DNA of 64,000 bases from Paraburkholderia atlantica (GTDB lineage: Bacteria; Pseudomonadota; Gammaproteobacteria; Burkholderiales; Burkholderiaceae), in assembly GCF_009362785.1 (NCBI RefSeq), contig NZ_WHNQ01000026.1, positions 1 to 64,000 on the forward strand, given 5' to 3'. The notes under the pieces are model-generated. The model saw only the letters and a list, made by a program, of their open reading frames with translations, was not told the origin of the DNA and made no database searches. Both the position numbers and the translations under genes were made by a program. This document shows, piece by piece, positions 26,456 to 35,283 of this stretch (position 1 is the first letter of the stretch; every line of letters starts with the position of its first letter).

Positions 26456-28075
26456 TCACGTCATGCGGCTCTTCGCGAGCGGCGGATTCGCCGCGAAATA
26501 GCGCTTGATGCCCGTCAGAATCGCGTTGGCCATCTTGTCGCGATACGCGTCGTCGTTCAGGCGCCGCTCCTCGTCCGGATTGCTGATGAATGCGGTCTCG
26601 ACGAGGATCGACGGAATGTCCGGCGCCTTTAAAACCGCGAAGCCGGCCTGCTCGACCGAGCCCTTGTGCAGCTTGTTGATGTCGCCGATCTCCTTGAGCA
26701 CGAAGTTGCCGTAGCGCATCGAGTCGCGAATCTGCGCGGTGGTCGACATGTCGAATAGCGCGCGGTTCACGGTGGCGTCGTCGGATTTGATGTTGATGCC
26801 GCCGATCAGGTCCGACGAGTTTTCCTTGTTCGCCATCCAGCGCGCGGCCGCGCTCGACGCGCCGTGCTCCGACAGCGCGAACACCGACGAGCCCTTTGCC
26901 TCGGGCGTCGTGAACGCGTCCGCGTGAATCGACACGAACAGGTCCGCGCCGACGCGGCGCGCCTTCTGCACCCGCACGTTCAGCGGCACGAAGAAGTCGG
27001 CGTCGCGCGTCATCATCGCGCGCATATTCGGCTGCGCGTCGATCTTCGCGCGCAGCTTCTTCGCGATGTCGAGCGCGACGTGCTTCTCGTAGGTGCCTGA
27101 GCCGCCGATCGCGCCCGGGTCCTCGCCGCCATGACCCGGATCGATCGCGACGGTGAGCAGTCGCACGGTGTTGCTGCGGCCCGACTTCGGCGTGGTGAAT
27201 GCGTAGGTGTCGCCGTTGTCGGCGAGGTTGTCGTTGTTGCTGTCGAGGCCGCGTGCGGTACTGTTGCCGTTGGCGTTGCCACCCTTGTTGCGGGCGATCA
27301 CGCTGGGTGGCGCCGACGGCGCAGAGGGTGTGGGCTGCCTGCCGGCAATGGCCGGCGCGGACGGCGCCGTCGTGCCGCGCGCGGGCGGACGCGGTACGCC
27401 CGCGGCGCCATTGCCTGCGCCACTGCCCGCGCCGCCGTTCTGCGCGTAATGCTCGAAGAATGCATCGCTGTTGTCGACCGGCGGCGGCGTGCCGGGGCCG
27501 GAAAGCGTCGCGGGCGGCGCGTTGTTTTCTTCGTTGAGCGCCTGCTGCTTGCGCTCGGTCTGCGCGAGCAGGTCCATCAGCGGATCGGGCGCGACGGCCG
27601 GATACAGGTCGAACACGAGCCGGTATTTGTATGCGCCGACCGGCGGCAGCGCGAACACCTGCGGCTTCACCGAGCCCTTCAGGTCGAACACCATGCGCAC
27701 CACGTGCGGCTGATACTGCCCGACCCGCACCGACGAAATCTGCGGATCGTTCGGCGTGATCTTCGACACCAGTTCCTTGAGCGCCTGATCGAGATCGAGG
27801 CCGTTCAGGTCGACGACGAGCCGGTCCGGTCCTTGCAGCAGTTGCTGCGTGTTTTGCAGCGGCTGATCGGATTCGATCGTCACGCGCGTGTAGTCGCGCG
27901 CGGGCCACACGCGCACGCCGAGCACCGAGCTCGCCAACGCGAGACGCGGCGCGACGAGGCCGAGCACCAGCGTCGACGCGCCCGCGCGCAGGATCTGCCG
28001 GCGCCGCCAGTTATGCGTTGCGCCCGCTGCCGATTCGATCGAATGGAACGGTTTGATTAACATCTTTCGAGACAT
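26456..28075 (-). CDS. amiC: N-acetylmuramoyl-L-alanine amidase (AmiC-like)
   Basis: Periplasmic cell-separation amidase of 539 residues. The N-terminus has a twin-arginine-type signal (RRRQILRAG then a hydrophobic run to LALAS, about residues 23-50). An AMIN domain follows (about 52-165), then a low-complexity linker rich in Pro, Ala, Gly and Asn (about 180-310). The Amidase_3 zinc domain covers about 315-525, with VAIDPGHGGEDPGA, the metal Glu in YEKHVAL and the VSIHADAF histidine. It overlaps the upstream tsaE gene by 19 bases, indicating translational coupling, as is common in proteobacteria. Confidence 0.93.
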   Translation of the reverse strand: MSRKMLIKPFHSIESAAGATHNWRRRQILRAGASTLVLGLVAPRLALASSVLGVRVWPARDYTRVTIESDQPLQNTQQLLQGPDRLVVDLNGLDLDQALKELVSKITPNDPQISSVRVGQYQPHVVRMVFDLKGSVKPQVFALPPVGAYKYRLVFDLYPAVAPDPLMDLLAQTERKQQALNEENNAPPATLSGPGTPPPVDNSDAFFEHYAQNGGAGSGAGNGAAGVPRPPARGTTAPSAPAIAGRQPTPSAPSAPPSVIARNKGGNANGNSTARGLDSNNDNLADNGDTYAFTTPKSGRSNTVRLLTVAIDPGHGGEDPGAIGGSGTYEKHVALDIAKKLRAKIDAQPNMRAMMTRDADFFVPLNVRVQKARRVGADLFVSIHADAFTTPEAKGSSVFALSEHGASSAAARWMANKENSSDLIGGINIKSDDATVNRALFDMSTTAQIRDSMRYGNFVLKEIGDINKLHKGSVEQAGFAVLKAPDIPSILVETAFISNPDEERRLNDDAYRDKMANAILTGIKRYFAANPPLAKSRMT

Positions 28076-28653
28076 GCCTTTCCTGATTCGCTATAGGCGC
28101 GTGCAACGAGTATGCGTGCGTCCTCGTTTGCGTCCGAGTTGCCGACGAGCCCGAGCGAGAAGACGAGATCCGGCACACCGAGCAGCGCTCCCGCGCGTTG
28201 CGGCCATTCGACGAGGCAGACCGCGCCGCTATCGAAATATTCGCGAAAGCCCGCGTCGGCCCATTCGGCCGGATCGGAGAATCGGTACAGATCGAAGTGA
28301 TAGAGCGCGAGTTCCCCGGCGGGCCGCGAGAGCACATAGGGTTCGACGAGCGTGTAGGTCGGACTGCGCACGCGGCCGGTGTGACCGAGGCCGCGCAAGG
28401 TCGCGCGCACGAGCGTGGTTTTGCCGGCGCCGAGATCGCCGACGAGTTGGACTTGCAGGCCGTGGAACGCGAGGTCGGTTGCGGCGCCGCGCTGTGCTGA
28501 CTGTGCCTGATGCGAGTCCGCACGCACGCTTTCGATCGCCTGTGCGAAGCGCGCGCCGAACATCTGCGTGGCGGCTTCGTCCGCGAGCGCGAAAGAGCGT
28601 TCGAGCAGCACGGGAGCGGACGGTAGGGTCGCGTGATCGGGATTGACGGGCAT
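28057..28653 (-). CDS. tsaE: tRNA threonylcarbamoyladenosine biosynthesis ATPase TsaE
   Basis: Small P-loop ATPase of 198 residues that works with TsaB and TsaD to make t6A37 in ANN-decoding tRNAs. Walker A is GDLGAGKTT (residues 72-80), followed by VRSPTYTLVEPY and the YHFDLYR motif. The ATG at 28653 gives the family-like length. A frame upstream to 28746 would overlap the divergent queG start. Only 17 bases separate the tsaE and queG start codons. It is co-transcribed with amiC, which begins within its last codons. Confidence 0.92.
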   Translation of the reverse strand: MPVNPDHATLPSAPVLLERSFALADEAATQMFGARFAQAIESVRADSHQAQSAQRGAATDLAFHGLQVQLVGDLGAGKTTLVRATLRGLGHTGRVRSPTYTLVEPYVLSRPAGELALYHFDLYRFSDPAEWADAGFREYFDSGAVCLVEWPQRAGALLGVPDLVFSLGLVGNSDANEDARILVARAYSESGKACLERC

Positions 28654-28670
28654 TCTCGTAAAATGGCGTG

Positions 28671-29945
28671 ATGAACCGAAGTCCGAAGTCCCCTGTTTCC
28701 TGCACGCCCGCATCGGCCGATGATGCCGCGCGAGCTTCTGATGCAACGTCCCTTTTCGACGAGGCGGCGCTTCGTGCGCTCGCGCTCGACATCAAGACGT
28801 GGGGCCGTGAACTCGGTTTCGGGGCGATCGGCATTAGCGATACCGATCTGTCGGCCGCCGAAGCGCCGCTTGCAGCGTGGCTCGAAGCGGGTTGCCACGG
28901 CGAGATGGATTATATGGCCAAACACGGCATGAAACGCGCGAGGCCAACCGAGCTTGTGGCCGGCACGCGACGCGTGATCACCGTGCGCATCGCCTATTTG
29001 CCTGCGCGGACGCTGGAAGGAGAGGCGCCTGAAAGCATGCCGCAAGACGTAACGCCACCCGCCTCGCGCGCGACACCCCGCGCGCGCGACTGGCGCGCGG
29101 CCGAGCACGCGAGGCTCGCGGACCCATCGACGGCGGTCGTGTCGATCTATGCGCGCGGCCGCGACTATCACAAGGTGATGCGTCAGCGCTTGCAACAACT
29201 GGCCGACCGGATCGAAGCGGCGATCGGGCCGTTCGGCTATCGCGTGTTCACCGATTCGGCACCGGTGCTCGAAGTCGAGCTCGCGCAGAAGGCCGGCATC
29301 GGCTGGCGCGGCAAGCACACCTTGCTTTTGCAGCGCGACGCCGGCTCGCTGTTCTTCCTCGGCGAGATCTACGTCGACATCCCGCTGCCGACCGACGCCG
29401 AAACCTCGCCCGAGGCCGCCCCCGAAACGCCTGGCTCGCATTGCGGCAGCTGCGCGCGCTGCATCGGCGCCTGTCCGACCGGCGCGATCGTCGCGCCGTA
29501 CAAGGTCGACGCGCGGCGCTGCATCTCGTATCTGACGATCGAGCTGAAGGGCAGTATTCCGCGCGAGCTGCGGCCGCTGATCGGCAATCGGGTGTATGGC
29601 TGTGATGATTGCCAGCTCGTGTGTCCGTGGAACAAGTTCGCGCAGGCCGCGCCAGTCGCTGATTTCGACGTGCGGCACGGGCTCGATCGCGCGTCGCTGG
29701 TCGAACTGTTCGGGTGGAGCGCGCAGGAGTTCGATACGCGCATGCAGGGCAGCGCGATTCGCCGCATCGGCTACGAGTGCTGGCTGCGCAATCTCGCGGT
29801 CGGCATGGGCAACGCGTTGCGCGCCGCGCCCGGAACTGTCGACGTAGACGCGCGGGCTGCGATCGTGCGGGCTTTGAAGCAGCGAGCCGACGATCCGTCG
29901 GCGCTCGTGCGCGAGCATGTGGAGTGGGCGCTGGAAGCGGCGTAA
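28671..29945 (+). CDS. queG: Epoxyqueuosine reductase
   Basis: Iron-sulfur, cobalamin-dependent enzyme of 424 residues that reduces epoxyqueuosine to queuosine in tRNA. Two [4Fe-4S] motifs are visible: the first starts at Cys258 (CGSCARCIGACPTGAI), and the second at Cys311 (CDDCQLVCPWN). The N-terminal domain has LGFGAIGISD and MAKHGMKR-type DYMAKHG. A loop at about residues 120-150 (PESMPQDVTPP to ADPSTAV) is longer than in most relatives. A TAAAAT hexamer at 28659-28664 lies just before the start codon and no clear Shine-Dalgarno site is seen. Confidence 0.94.
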   Translation: MNRSPKSPVSCTPASADDAARASDATSLFDEAALRALALDIKTWGRELGFGAIGISDTDLSAAEAPLAAWLEAGCHGEMDYMAKHGMKRARPTELVAGTRRVITVRIAYLPARTLEGEAPESMPQDVTPPASRATPRARDWRAAEHARLADPSTAVVSIYARGRDYHKVMRQRLQQLADRIEAAIGPFGYRVFTDSAPVLEVELAQKAGIGWRGKHTLLLQRDAGSLFFLGEIYVDIPLPTDAETSPEAAPETPGSHCGSCARCIGACPTGAIVAPYKVDARRCISYLTIELKGSIPRELRPLIGNRVYGCDDCQLVCPWNKFAQAAPVADFDVRHGLDRASLVELFGWSAQEFDTRMQGSAIRRIGYECWLRNLAVGMGNALRAAPGTVDVDARAAIVRALKQRADDPSALVREHVEWALEAA

Positions 29946-29997
29946 AGTCGTGGCAATTCGGTGCCGGCAATCCGGCACGCTAGAGGAGCAGGCAATC

Positions 29998-30468
29998 ATG
30001 TTCAACGCAGTGATCGATGCGCCGTTCGGCAAGGTCGGCATCCGGCTCGAAGGCGAGGCGGTGCGCGAGATCGTCTATCTGCCCGACTCGACGCGCAACG
30101 TCGCGCCCGAGACGCCGCTCGCACGCGAGGCGGCCGAACAGATCGAGCGTTACTTCGAGAGCGCGTCCGCGAAGTTCGCGCTGCCGCTCGCCGAGTGCGG
30201 CACCGCGTTCCAGCGGCGCGTATGGCAGGCGATTTGCGACATCCCGCCGGGTGTCGTGCTGACGTACGGACAACTCGCGAAGCAGCTAGGCAGCGTGCCG
30301 CGCGCGGTCGGCCAGGCGTGCGGCGCGAATTTCTTTCCGATCGTGATTCCCTGTCACCGCGTGGTGAGTGCGAGCGGCATCGGCGGCTTCGCGCACGATG
30401 GCGGCGACGGCTTCTTTCGCGACGTGAAGCGCTGGCTGCTCGCGCATGAAGGTGTGCCGTACGTATGA
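29998..30468 (+). CDS. ogt: Methylated-DNA--protein-cysteine methyltransferase
   Basis: Suicide repair protein of 156 residues that takes the alkyl group from O6-alkylguanine onto Cys119 in the IPCHRVV motif. The helix-turn-helix region around TYGQLAKQLGSVPRAVGQA and the C-terminal GGDGFFRDVKRWLLAHE fit the ATase domain, with a short N-terminal half as in Ogt. AGAGGAG at 29982-29988 supports the ATG at 29998. Its stop overlaps the xerD start (ATGA), so the two are coupled. Confidence 0.92.
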   Translation: MFNAVIDAPFGKVGIRLEGEAVREIVYLPDSTRNVAPETPLAREAAEQIERYFESASAKFALPLAECGTAFQRRVWQAICDIPPGVVLTYGQLAKQLGSVPRAVGQACGANFFPIVIPCHRVVSASGIGGFAHDGGDGFFRDVKRWLLAHEGVPYV

Positions 30469-31415
30469 GCACGCCCCCCGATACCGCTGAACGAGTCGAA
30501 GACACCGCCACCGCATCGCCGCTGCTGCTGACCAGCGCCGCATCGATCGACGCCTTTTGCGACGCGCTGTGGCTCGAACACGGCCTGTCGCGCAACACGC
30601 TCGACGCGTATCGCCGCGACTTGCGTCTGTTCTGCGAATGGCTCGCGCACACGCGCAATGCTTCGCTCGACACCGCGAGCGAAGCCGACCTGAGCGCCTA
30701 CAGCGCGGCGCGGCAAAAGGACAAGGCGACCTCGGCGAACCGCCGGCTGTCGGTGTTTCGCCGCTATTACGCATGGGCGGTGCGTGAGCATCGCGCGGCC
30801 GCCGATCCTACGTTGCGCCTCCGCTCGGCGAAGCAGCCGCCGCGTTTTCCGTCGACGTTGAGCGAAGCACAGGTCGAAGCGCTGCTCGGCGCGCCCGACA
30901 TCGACACGCCGCTCGGCTTGCGCGATCGCACGATGCTCGAGCTGATGTACGCGAGTGGTTTGCGCGTGACCGAGCTGGTCACGCTGAAGACCGTCGAGGT
31001 GGGACTCAACGAAGGCGTCGTGCGCGTTACCGGCAAGGGCTCGAAGGAGCGGCTCGTTCCGTTCGGCGAAGAAGCGCACGCGTGGATCGAGCGCTATCTT
31101 CGCGAGGCGCGCCCGGCGCTGCTGGGCCCGCGCGCGGCCGACGTGCTCTTCGTGACGGCACGCGCCGAAGGCATGACGCGCCAGCAGTTCTGGAACATCA
31201 TCAAGCGACACGCGCAGGCGGCGGGTGTGCATGCGCCGTTGTCGCCGCATACGTTGCGGCATGCGTTCGCGACGCATCTGCTCAATCACGGTGCCGATCT
31301 GCGCGTCGTGCAATTGCTGCTCGGCCACACCGATATTTCGACGACGCAGATCTACACGCACGTCGCGCGAGAGCGTCTGAAATCGCTGCATGCGCAGCAT
31401 CATCCGCGCGGATGA
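30465..31415 (+). CDS. xerD: Tyrosine recombinase XerD
   Basis: Site-specific recombinase of 316 residues that, with XerC, resolves chromosome dimers at dif. The SAM-like N-terminal domain covers about residues 25-110. The catalytic set is Arg167 (SGLRVTELV), Lys191, His262 and Arg265 (HTLRHAFATHLL), His288 (LGHTD) and nucleophile Tyr297 (QIYTHV). It is a stand-alone core gene coupled to ogt, not flanked by attachment sites, so an integrase role is unlikely. XerC is the main alternative, but length and motifs favour XerD. Confidence 0.93.
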   Translation: MSTPPDTAERVEDTATASPLLLTSAASIDAFCDALWLEHGLSRNTLDAYRRDLRLFCEWLAHTRNASLDTASEADLSAYSAARQKDKATSANRRLSVFRRYYAWAVREHRAAADPTLRLRSAKQPPRFPSTLSEAQVEALLGAPDIDTPLGLRDRTMLELMYASGLRVTELVTLKTVEVGLNEGVVRVTGKGSKERLVPFGEEAHAWIERYLREARPALLGPRAADVLFVTARAEGMTRQQFWNIIKRHAQAAGVHAPLSPHTLRHAFATHLLNHGADLRVVQLLLGHTDISTTQIYTHVARERLKSLHAQHHPRG

Positions 31416-31422
31416 GCTCGAC

Positions 31423-31452
31423 GTGAAGCGCGCGGGCATGCGCGCGCTTCAC
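31423..31452. terminator. Perfect 12-bp hairpin between convergent genes
   Basis: GTGAAGCGCGCG and its exact complement are separated by a six-base loop, placed between the xerD stop and the last codons of the ligase gene. No T-run follows on either strand, so it is not a canonical intrinsic terminator, but its position fits transcript-end protection or bidirectional termination. Confidence 0.5.
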
Positions 31453-33011
31453 ACCAACTCGCGCAATCGGTGCTTGAGAATCTTGCCGGTCGATGCGGCC
31501 GGCAGCGCGTCGAGCACCTTCACCCCGGCCGGCCGCTTGTACGGCGCGAGCCGCTCGCCGCACCACGCGATCAACTCCGCGGGCGTGACCGTCGCACCGG
31601 CAATCAGCTCGACGAACGCGATCACCTCCTCGTTGCCTTCGACCGCGCGCCCGATCACCGCCGATTGCACGACCTGCGGATGCGCGTTCAGCACGTGCTC
31701 GACCTCGGCCGGATACACGTTGAAGCCCGAGCGGATGATCAGCTCCTTGCTGCGCCCGACGATATGCAACGCACCGTCCGCGTCCCGACGCGCGAGATCG
31801 CCGGTCTTCAGCCAGCCATCCTCGGTGACGGTCGCGCGGGTCTGTTCGGGGTTGCGGTAGTAGCCGAGCATCACGTTCGGGCCGCGCACCCACAGCTCGC
31901 CGATCTCGCCCGGCGCCGCTTCGACGCCGTCGAGTCCGACGAACTTCACCTCGACGCCTGGGATGACTTCGCCGACCGAGCAATCGGCGCGCGGTGCATC
32001 GACCATCGTCTGCGACACGGTCGGGCTGCTTTCGGTCATGCCGTAGCCGTTGTGCAGCGGCAGGCCGTACACGGCTTCCACCTGCGCCTTCAACGCGGCG
32101 TCGAGCGGCGAGCCGCCCGAGTACGCGAAGCGCAGCCGCGGCGCGGACCATGCGTAGCCTTGCGTGTGCAGATGTTCGAGCAGCTTTGCGTGCATCGCCG
32201 GAACGCCCTGGAAGATCGACACTTGCTCGTCGGCGAGGGCGCGGCGCACCGCTTCCGGCACGAAGCGCGGCGCGAGCCGCAACGTCGCGCCCCCATGCAG
32301 GCTGCCGAGGCATACCGACGCGAAGCCGTACACATGCGAGATCGGCAGCACCGCATAGACGACGTCGTCGGGCCCGACCTGGCGCAGCCGGCTCGACACG
32401 GCCGCGATGTACAACAGATTGCGATGCGACAGCATCACGCCCTTCGGTGCGCCGGTGGTGCCGGTCGTGTAGATCAGCGCCGCGCATTGGCGGTCGCTGG
32501 CGGCTTCGACCGCTTCGGCTCGGACGCTGCTGTCCACCGCATACGACCATGCGCCGATGTCCGGCGACAGCGCAGGTGCGGGTGTCGCTCGATGCCGCTG
32601 CGCATGCTGGCGCGCGTCGGGCGAGCTTTCGACCGCATATGCGACGACGCGCGGTTGCGCATGCGCGCGGATCGAATCGAGTTCGGCCGCCGACAGTCGC
32701 GCGTTCGACACCAGCGCCCACGCATCGAGCCTGGAGGTCGCGAACAGCAGCACGACCTGCGCGATGCTGTTCTCCGCGACGATCATCACGCGATCGCCGC
32801 CGCGTACGCCCCATTCGCGCAGCAGCGCGGCGACGGCATCGACGGCCTCTAGGAGTTGCGCGTTGGTCAGGCGGCGCGCATCTTCGATCAGCGCGACATG
32901 CCGCGGATCGCGTGCGGCGGCGAGCGCCGGAATATCGCTGATGCGCGCGGGCAGGGCTGCGAGCAGCGCGGGGATGTCGATCGTGGAACGGATGGATGAA
33001 GCCTGGTTCAA
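31449..33011 (-). CDS. AMP-dependent acyl-CoA synthetase/ligase
   Basis: ANL-superfamily enzyme of 520 residues that adenylates a carboxylic acid and transfers it to CoA. The P-loop IYTTGTTGAPKGVMLSH, NGYGMTESSP, the WLKTGDLA aspartate and the C-terminal catalytic lysine in STGKILKH are present. The TTG start at 33011 is chosen because AGAGGAG lies seven bases upstream; an ATG at 33032 would add seven residues but has no such site. The substrate cannot be told; long-chain fatty acids, cinnamates and benzoates are all possible. It stands alone, so context does not help. Confidence 0.85.
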   Translation of the reverse strand: MNQASSIRSTIDIPALLAALPARISDIPALAAARDPRHVALIEDARRLTNAQLLEAVDAVAALLREWGVRGGDRVMIVAENSIAQVVLLFATSRLDAWALVSNARLSAAELDSIRAHAQPRVVAYAVESSPDARQHAQRHRATPAPALSPDIGAWSYAVDSSVRAEAVEAASDRQCAALIYTTGTTGAPKGVMLSHRNLLYIAAVSSRLRQVGPDDVVYAVLPISHVYGFASVCLGSLHGGATLRLAPRFVPEAVRRALADEQVSIFQGVPAMHAKLLEHLHTQGYAWSAPRLRFAYSGGSPLDAALKAQVEAVYGLPLHNGYGMTESSPTVSQTMVDAPRADCSVGEVIPGVEVKFVGLDGVEAAPGEIGELWVRGPNVMLGYYRNPEQTRATVTEDGWLKTGDLARRDADGALHIVGRSKELIIRSGFNVYPAEVEHVLNAHPQVVQSAVIGRAVEGNEEVIAFVELIAGATVTPAELIAWCGERLAPYKRPAGVKVLDALPAASTGKILKHRLRELV

Positions 33012-33180
33012 CGCTGTCTCCTCTGGTCCCATGCAAGTAATAGCAACACTAATTCGTAGCCCAGCCGTACTATCGCGCCATGCGGGCATAATTTCGAACG
33101 ATCGTGCCACAAGCGTCGAACCCTCACAATCGCCCGTTCGGCAAATAGCCGTTGTGCAATCTCGCCATTACAATGCGCCG

Positions 33181-33672
33181 ATGAGCAAATCCAGACACGT
33201 GTCCGAAACCCCCGCCACGCAGCTGCTGCGCCGTCACGGCGTCACGTTCGGCGAACATCCTTACGACTACGTCGAGCACGGCGGCACCGAGGAGTCGGCG
33301 CGCCAGCTCGGCGTCGACGAGCACCACGTCGTGAAAACGCTGGTGATGGAAGACGAGCACGCTAAGCCGTTGATCGTGTTGATGCACGGCGATCGCACCG
33401 TCAGCACCAAGAACCTCGCGCGGCAGATCGGCGCGAAGCGCGTCGAGCCGTGCAAGCCCGAAGTCGCGAACCGGCATTCGGGTTATCTGATCGGCGGCAC
33501 TTCGCCGTTCGGCACGCGCAAGCAGATGCCGGTGTATGTCGAGTCGACCATTCTCGAGATGGACAAAATCTGGTTGAACGGAGGGCGGCGCGGCTTTCTC
33601 GTCAGCATCGAGCCGAAGGTGCTCACCGATCTGCTCGCGGCGAAGCCGGTGCAGTGCGCGAGCGTGGACTGA
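33181..33672 (+). CDS. ybaK: Cys-tRNA(Pro) deacylase (YbaK/EbsC)
   Basis: Trans-editing protein of 163 residues that hydrolyses mischarged Cys-tRNA(Pro). The YbaK fold shows the catalytic lysine region in VVKTLVMED, followed by GDRTVSTKNLAR and the late GGTSPFGTRKQMPVYVE block. The ATG at 33181 is preceded only six bases upstream by a TACAAT hexamer (33169-33174) and no Shine-Dalgarno site is evident, so translation may start on a very short leader. Confidence 0.92.
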   Translation: MSKSRHVSETPATQLLRRHGVTFGEHPYDYVEHGGTEESARQLGVDEHHVVKTLVMEDEHAKPLIVLMHGDRTVSTKNLARQIGAKRVEPCKPEVANRHSGYLIGGTSPFGTRKQMPVYVESTILEMDKIWLNGGRRGFLVSIEPKVLTDLLAAKPVQCASVD

Positions 33673-33814
33673 CGCCGACGTGCGAGTTGACGTTTGCCTG
33701 AATGTTTTTCGCGCGGACGCCTTCGGTAAAATGTGCGCCGCCTTGTTTCGACGGGCGTACCCTGTTGCGGTTGGGGTATCGAATGTCAGACCGCGATCCT
33801 TATAAGAGTCCTAG

Positions 33815-34450
33815 ATGCAAAACCTGATCGTCGCTGTCGTTGCCTATCTGATCGGTTCGTTGTCGTTTGCCGTGATCGTGAGCGCCGCGATGGGTCTCGA
33901 CGACCCGCGCTCGTACGGCTCGGGCAACCCGGGCGCCACCAATGTGCTACGCAGCGGCAGCAAGAAGGCCGCGATTCTGACGCTGATCGGCGACGCCTTC
34001 AAGGGCTGGCTGCCGGTTTGGCTGGTCGTGCATTTCGGCGCACGCTACGGGCTCGACGAGCGCTCGATTGCGGTTGCGTCGCTCGCGGTATTTCTCGGCC
34101 ACCTGTATCCGATCTTCTTCCGCTTCAAGGGCGGCAAGGGGGTCGCGACCGCCGCGGGCGTACTGCTCGCGATCAACCCGACGCTCGGCGTCGCGACCTT
34201 GCTGACTTGGATCATCGTCGCGTTCTTCACGCGCTACTCGTCGCTGGCGGCGCTGTGCTCGGCGCTGTTCGCGCCGCTTTTCTACGTGTTCCTGTTCGGG
34301 CCGCGTATCGTCGCGCTCGCGGTTCTGGTGATGAGTCTGCTGCTCGTGTGGCGACATCGCGGCAATATCGCGAAGCTGATGAAGGGGCAGGAGAGCCGGA
34401 TCGGCGACAAGAAGAAGGCCGCTAGTCCGGCCGCGGGCAACGATCTTTGA
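33815..34450 (+). CDS. plsY: Glycerol-3-phosphate acyltransferase PlsY
   Basis: Inner-membrane enzyme of 211 residues that acylates glycerol 3-phosphate from acyl-phosphate, the first step of phospholipid synthesis. Motif 1 is YGSGNPGATNVLR, motif 2 GDAFKGWLPVWL, and motif 3 FFRFKGGKGVAT. Hydrophobic helices alternate with these loops as in the family. The C-terminal tail of about 25 residues is Lys-rich and Ala-rich. A TAAAAT stretch near 33726 may belong to its promoter. It converges with yajQ. Confidence 0.94.
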   Translation: MQNLIVAVVAYLIGSLSFAVIVSAAMGLDDPRSYGSGNPGATNVLRSGSKKAAILTLIGDAFKGWLPVWLVVHFGARYGLDERSIAVASLAVFLGHLYPIFFRFKGGKGVATAAGVLLAINPTLGVATLLTWIIVAFFTRYSSLAALCSALFAPLFYVFLFGPRIVALAVLVMSLLLVWRHRGNIAKLMKGQESRIGDKKKAASPAAGNDL

Positions 34451-34540
34451 AGTGGACTGAGCCGCATCGCGCGGCCTAGGCGAGGCGGCTTGGACTTTGC
34501 GCGCGGGGCGTTGCGTTGCAAGCCTCGCGCGCCGTACCGC

Positions 34541-35026
34541 TTAGTCGCGGAAGTTGTTGAAGTCGAGCGGCGTGTCGGTGACGTCCTTGCGCAGCATCGC
34601 GATCACGCTTTGCAGATCGTCGCGCTTTGCACCGGTGATGCGCACCGCATCGCCCTGAATGCTCGCCTGAACCTTGATCTTGCTGTCCTTCACCAGGCGC
34701 ACGATTTTCTTCGACAGATCACCCGACACGCCCTTCTTGATCTTGATGACCTGCTTGACCTTGTCGCCGCCGATCTTCTCGATCTTGCCATAGTCGAGGA
34801 AGCGCACGTCGACGTTGCGTTTGGCCATTTTCGACAGCAACACGTCCTTCACCTGGCCGAGCTTGAAGTCGTCGTCGGCGTACGCGGTGATTTCGTTTTC
34901 CTTGTGCTCGACGCGCGCGTCGGACCCCTTGAAGTCGAAACGCGTCGAAATTTCCTTGTTGGACTGCTCGATCGCGTTCTTGACTTCGATCATGTTCGCT
35001 TCGCAGACGACGTCAAACGATGGCAT
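34541..35026 (-). CDS. yajQ: YajQ-family cyclic-di-GMP-binding protein
   Basis: Protein of 161 residues with two ferredoxin-like halves. The N-terminus MPSFDVVCEANMIEVKNAIEQ and the end LDFNNFRD are diagnostic of the family, and GSDARVEHKENEIT and VRITGAKRDDLQ are present. Family members bind nucleotides or c-di-GMP and influence transcription; the partner is unknown here. The start at 35026 is chosen because MPSFDVV is the conserved first segment. An in-frame ATG 24 codons upstream has no family similarity. Confidence 0.93.
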   Translation of the reverse strand: MPSFDVVCEANMIEVKNAIEQSNKEISTRFDFKGSDARVEHKENEITAYADDDFKLGQVKDVLLSKMAKRNVDVRFLDYGKIEKIGGDKVKQVIKIKKGVSGDLSKKIVRLVKDSKIKVQASIQGDAVRITGAKRDDLQSVIAMLRKDVTDTPLDFNNFRD

Positions 35027-35283
35027 TGCATTCTCCCAATAGTGCGGCAGTGCGCGACGCGGCCGGTCGGCTGCGCGCGGGGCACTCGCTATAATCACGG
35101 ACCGGACGTCATTTTACCGACGCCGCTCTCTTTTGCCCAAGGCCGCCGCGCGGCGTCGCGACGGCGGGCGATCCCGCGGCGGGCGATCCCGCGACGGGCC
35201 GCGCCGCCCGTGTCGTCAGGCGCTTCATTGGTCGTTTTTCGTTGTTTCGTGTTGCTGCCCGTTGTTGCCCTGTTGCCATTCCG

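Noticed and set aside
28011..30041. 676-codon minus-strand frame opposite queG and across tsaE
   Set aside because: Crosses the real tsaE gene in another frame and queG antisense; no family similarity.
30465..31415. Tyrosine recombinase as an integrase of a mobile element
   Set aside because: It is coupled to ogt in a housekeeping context, with XerD length and motifs and no attachment-site repeats or cargo genes.
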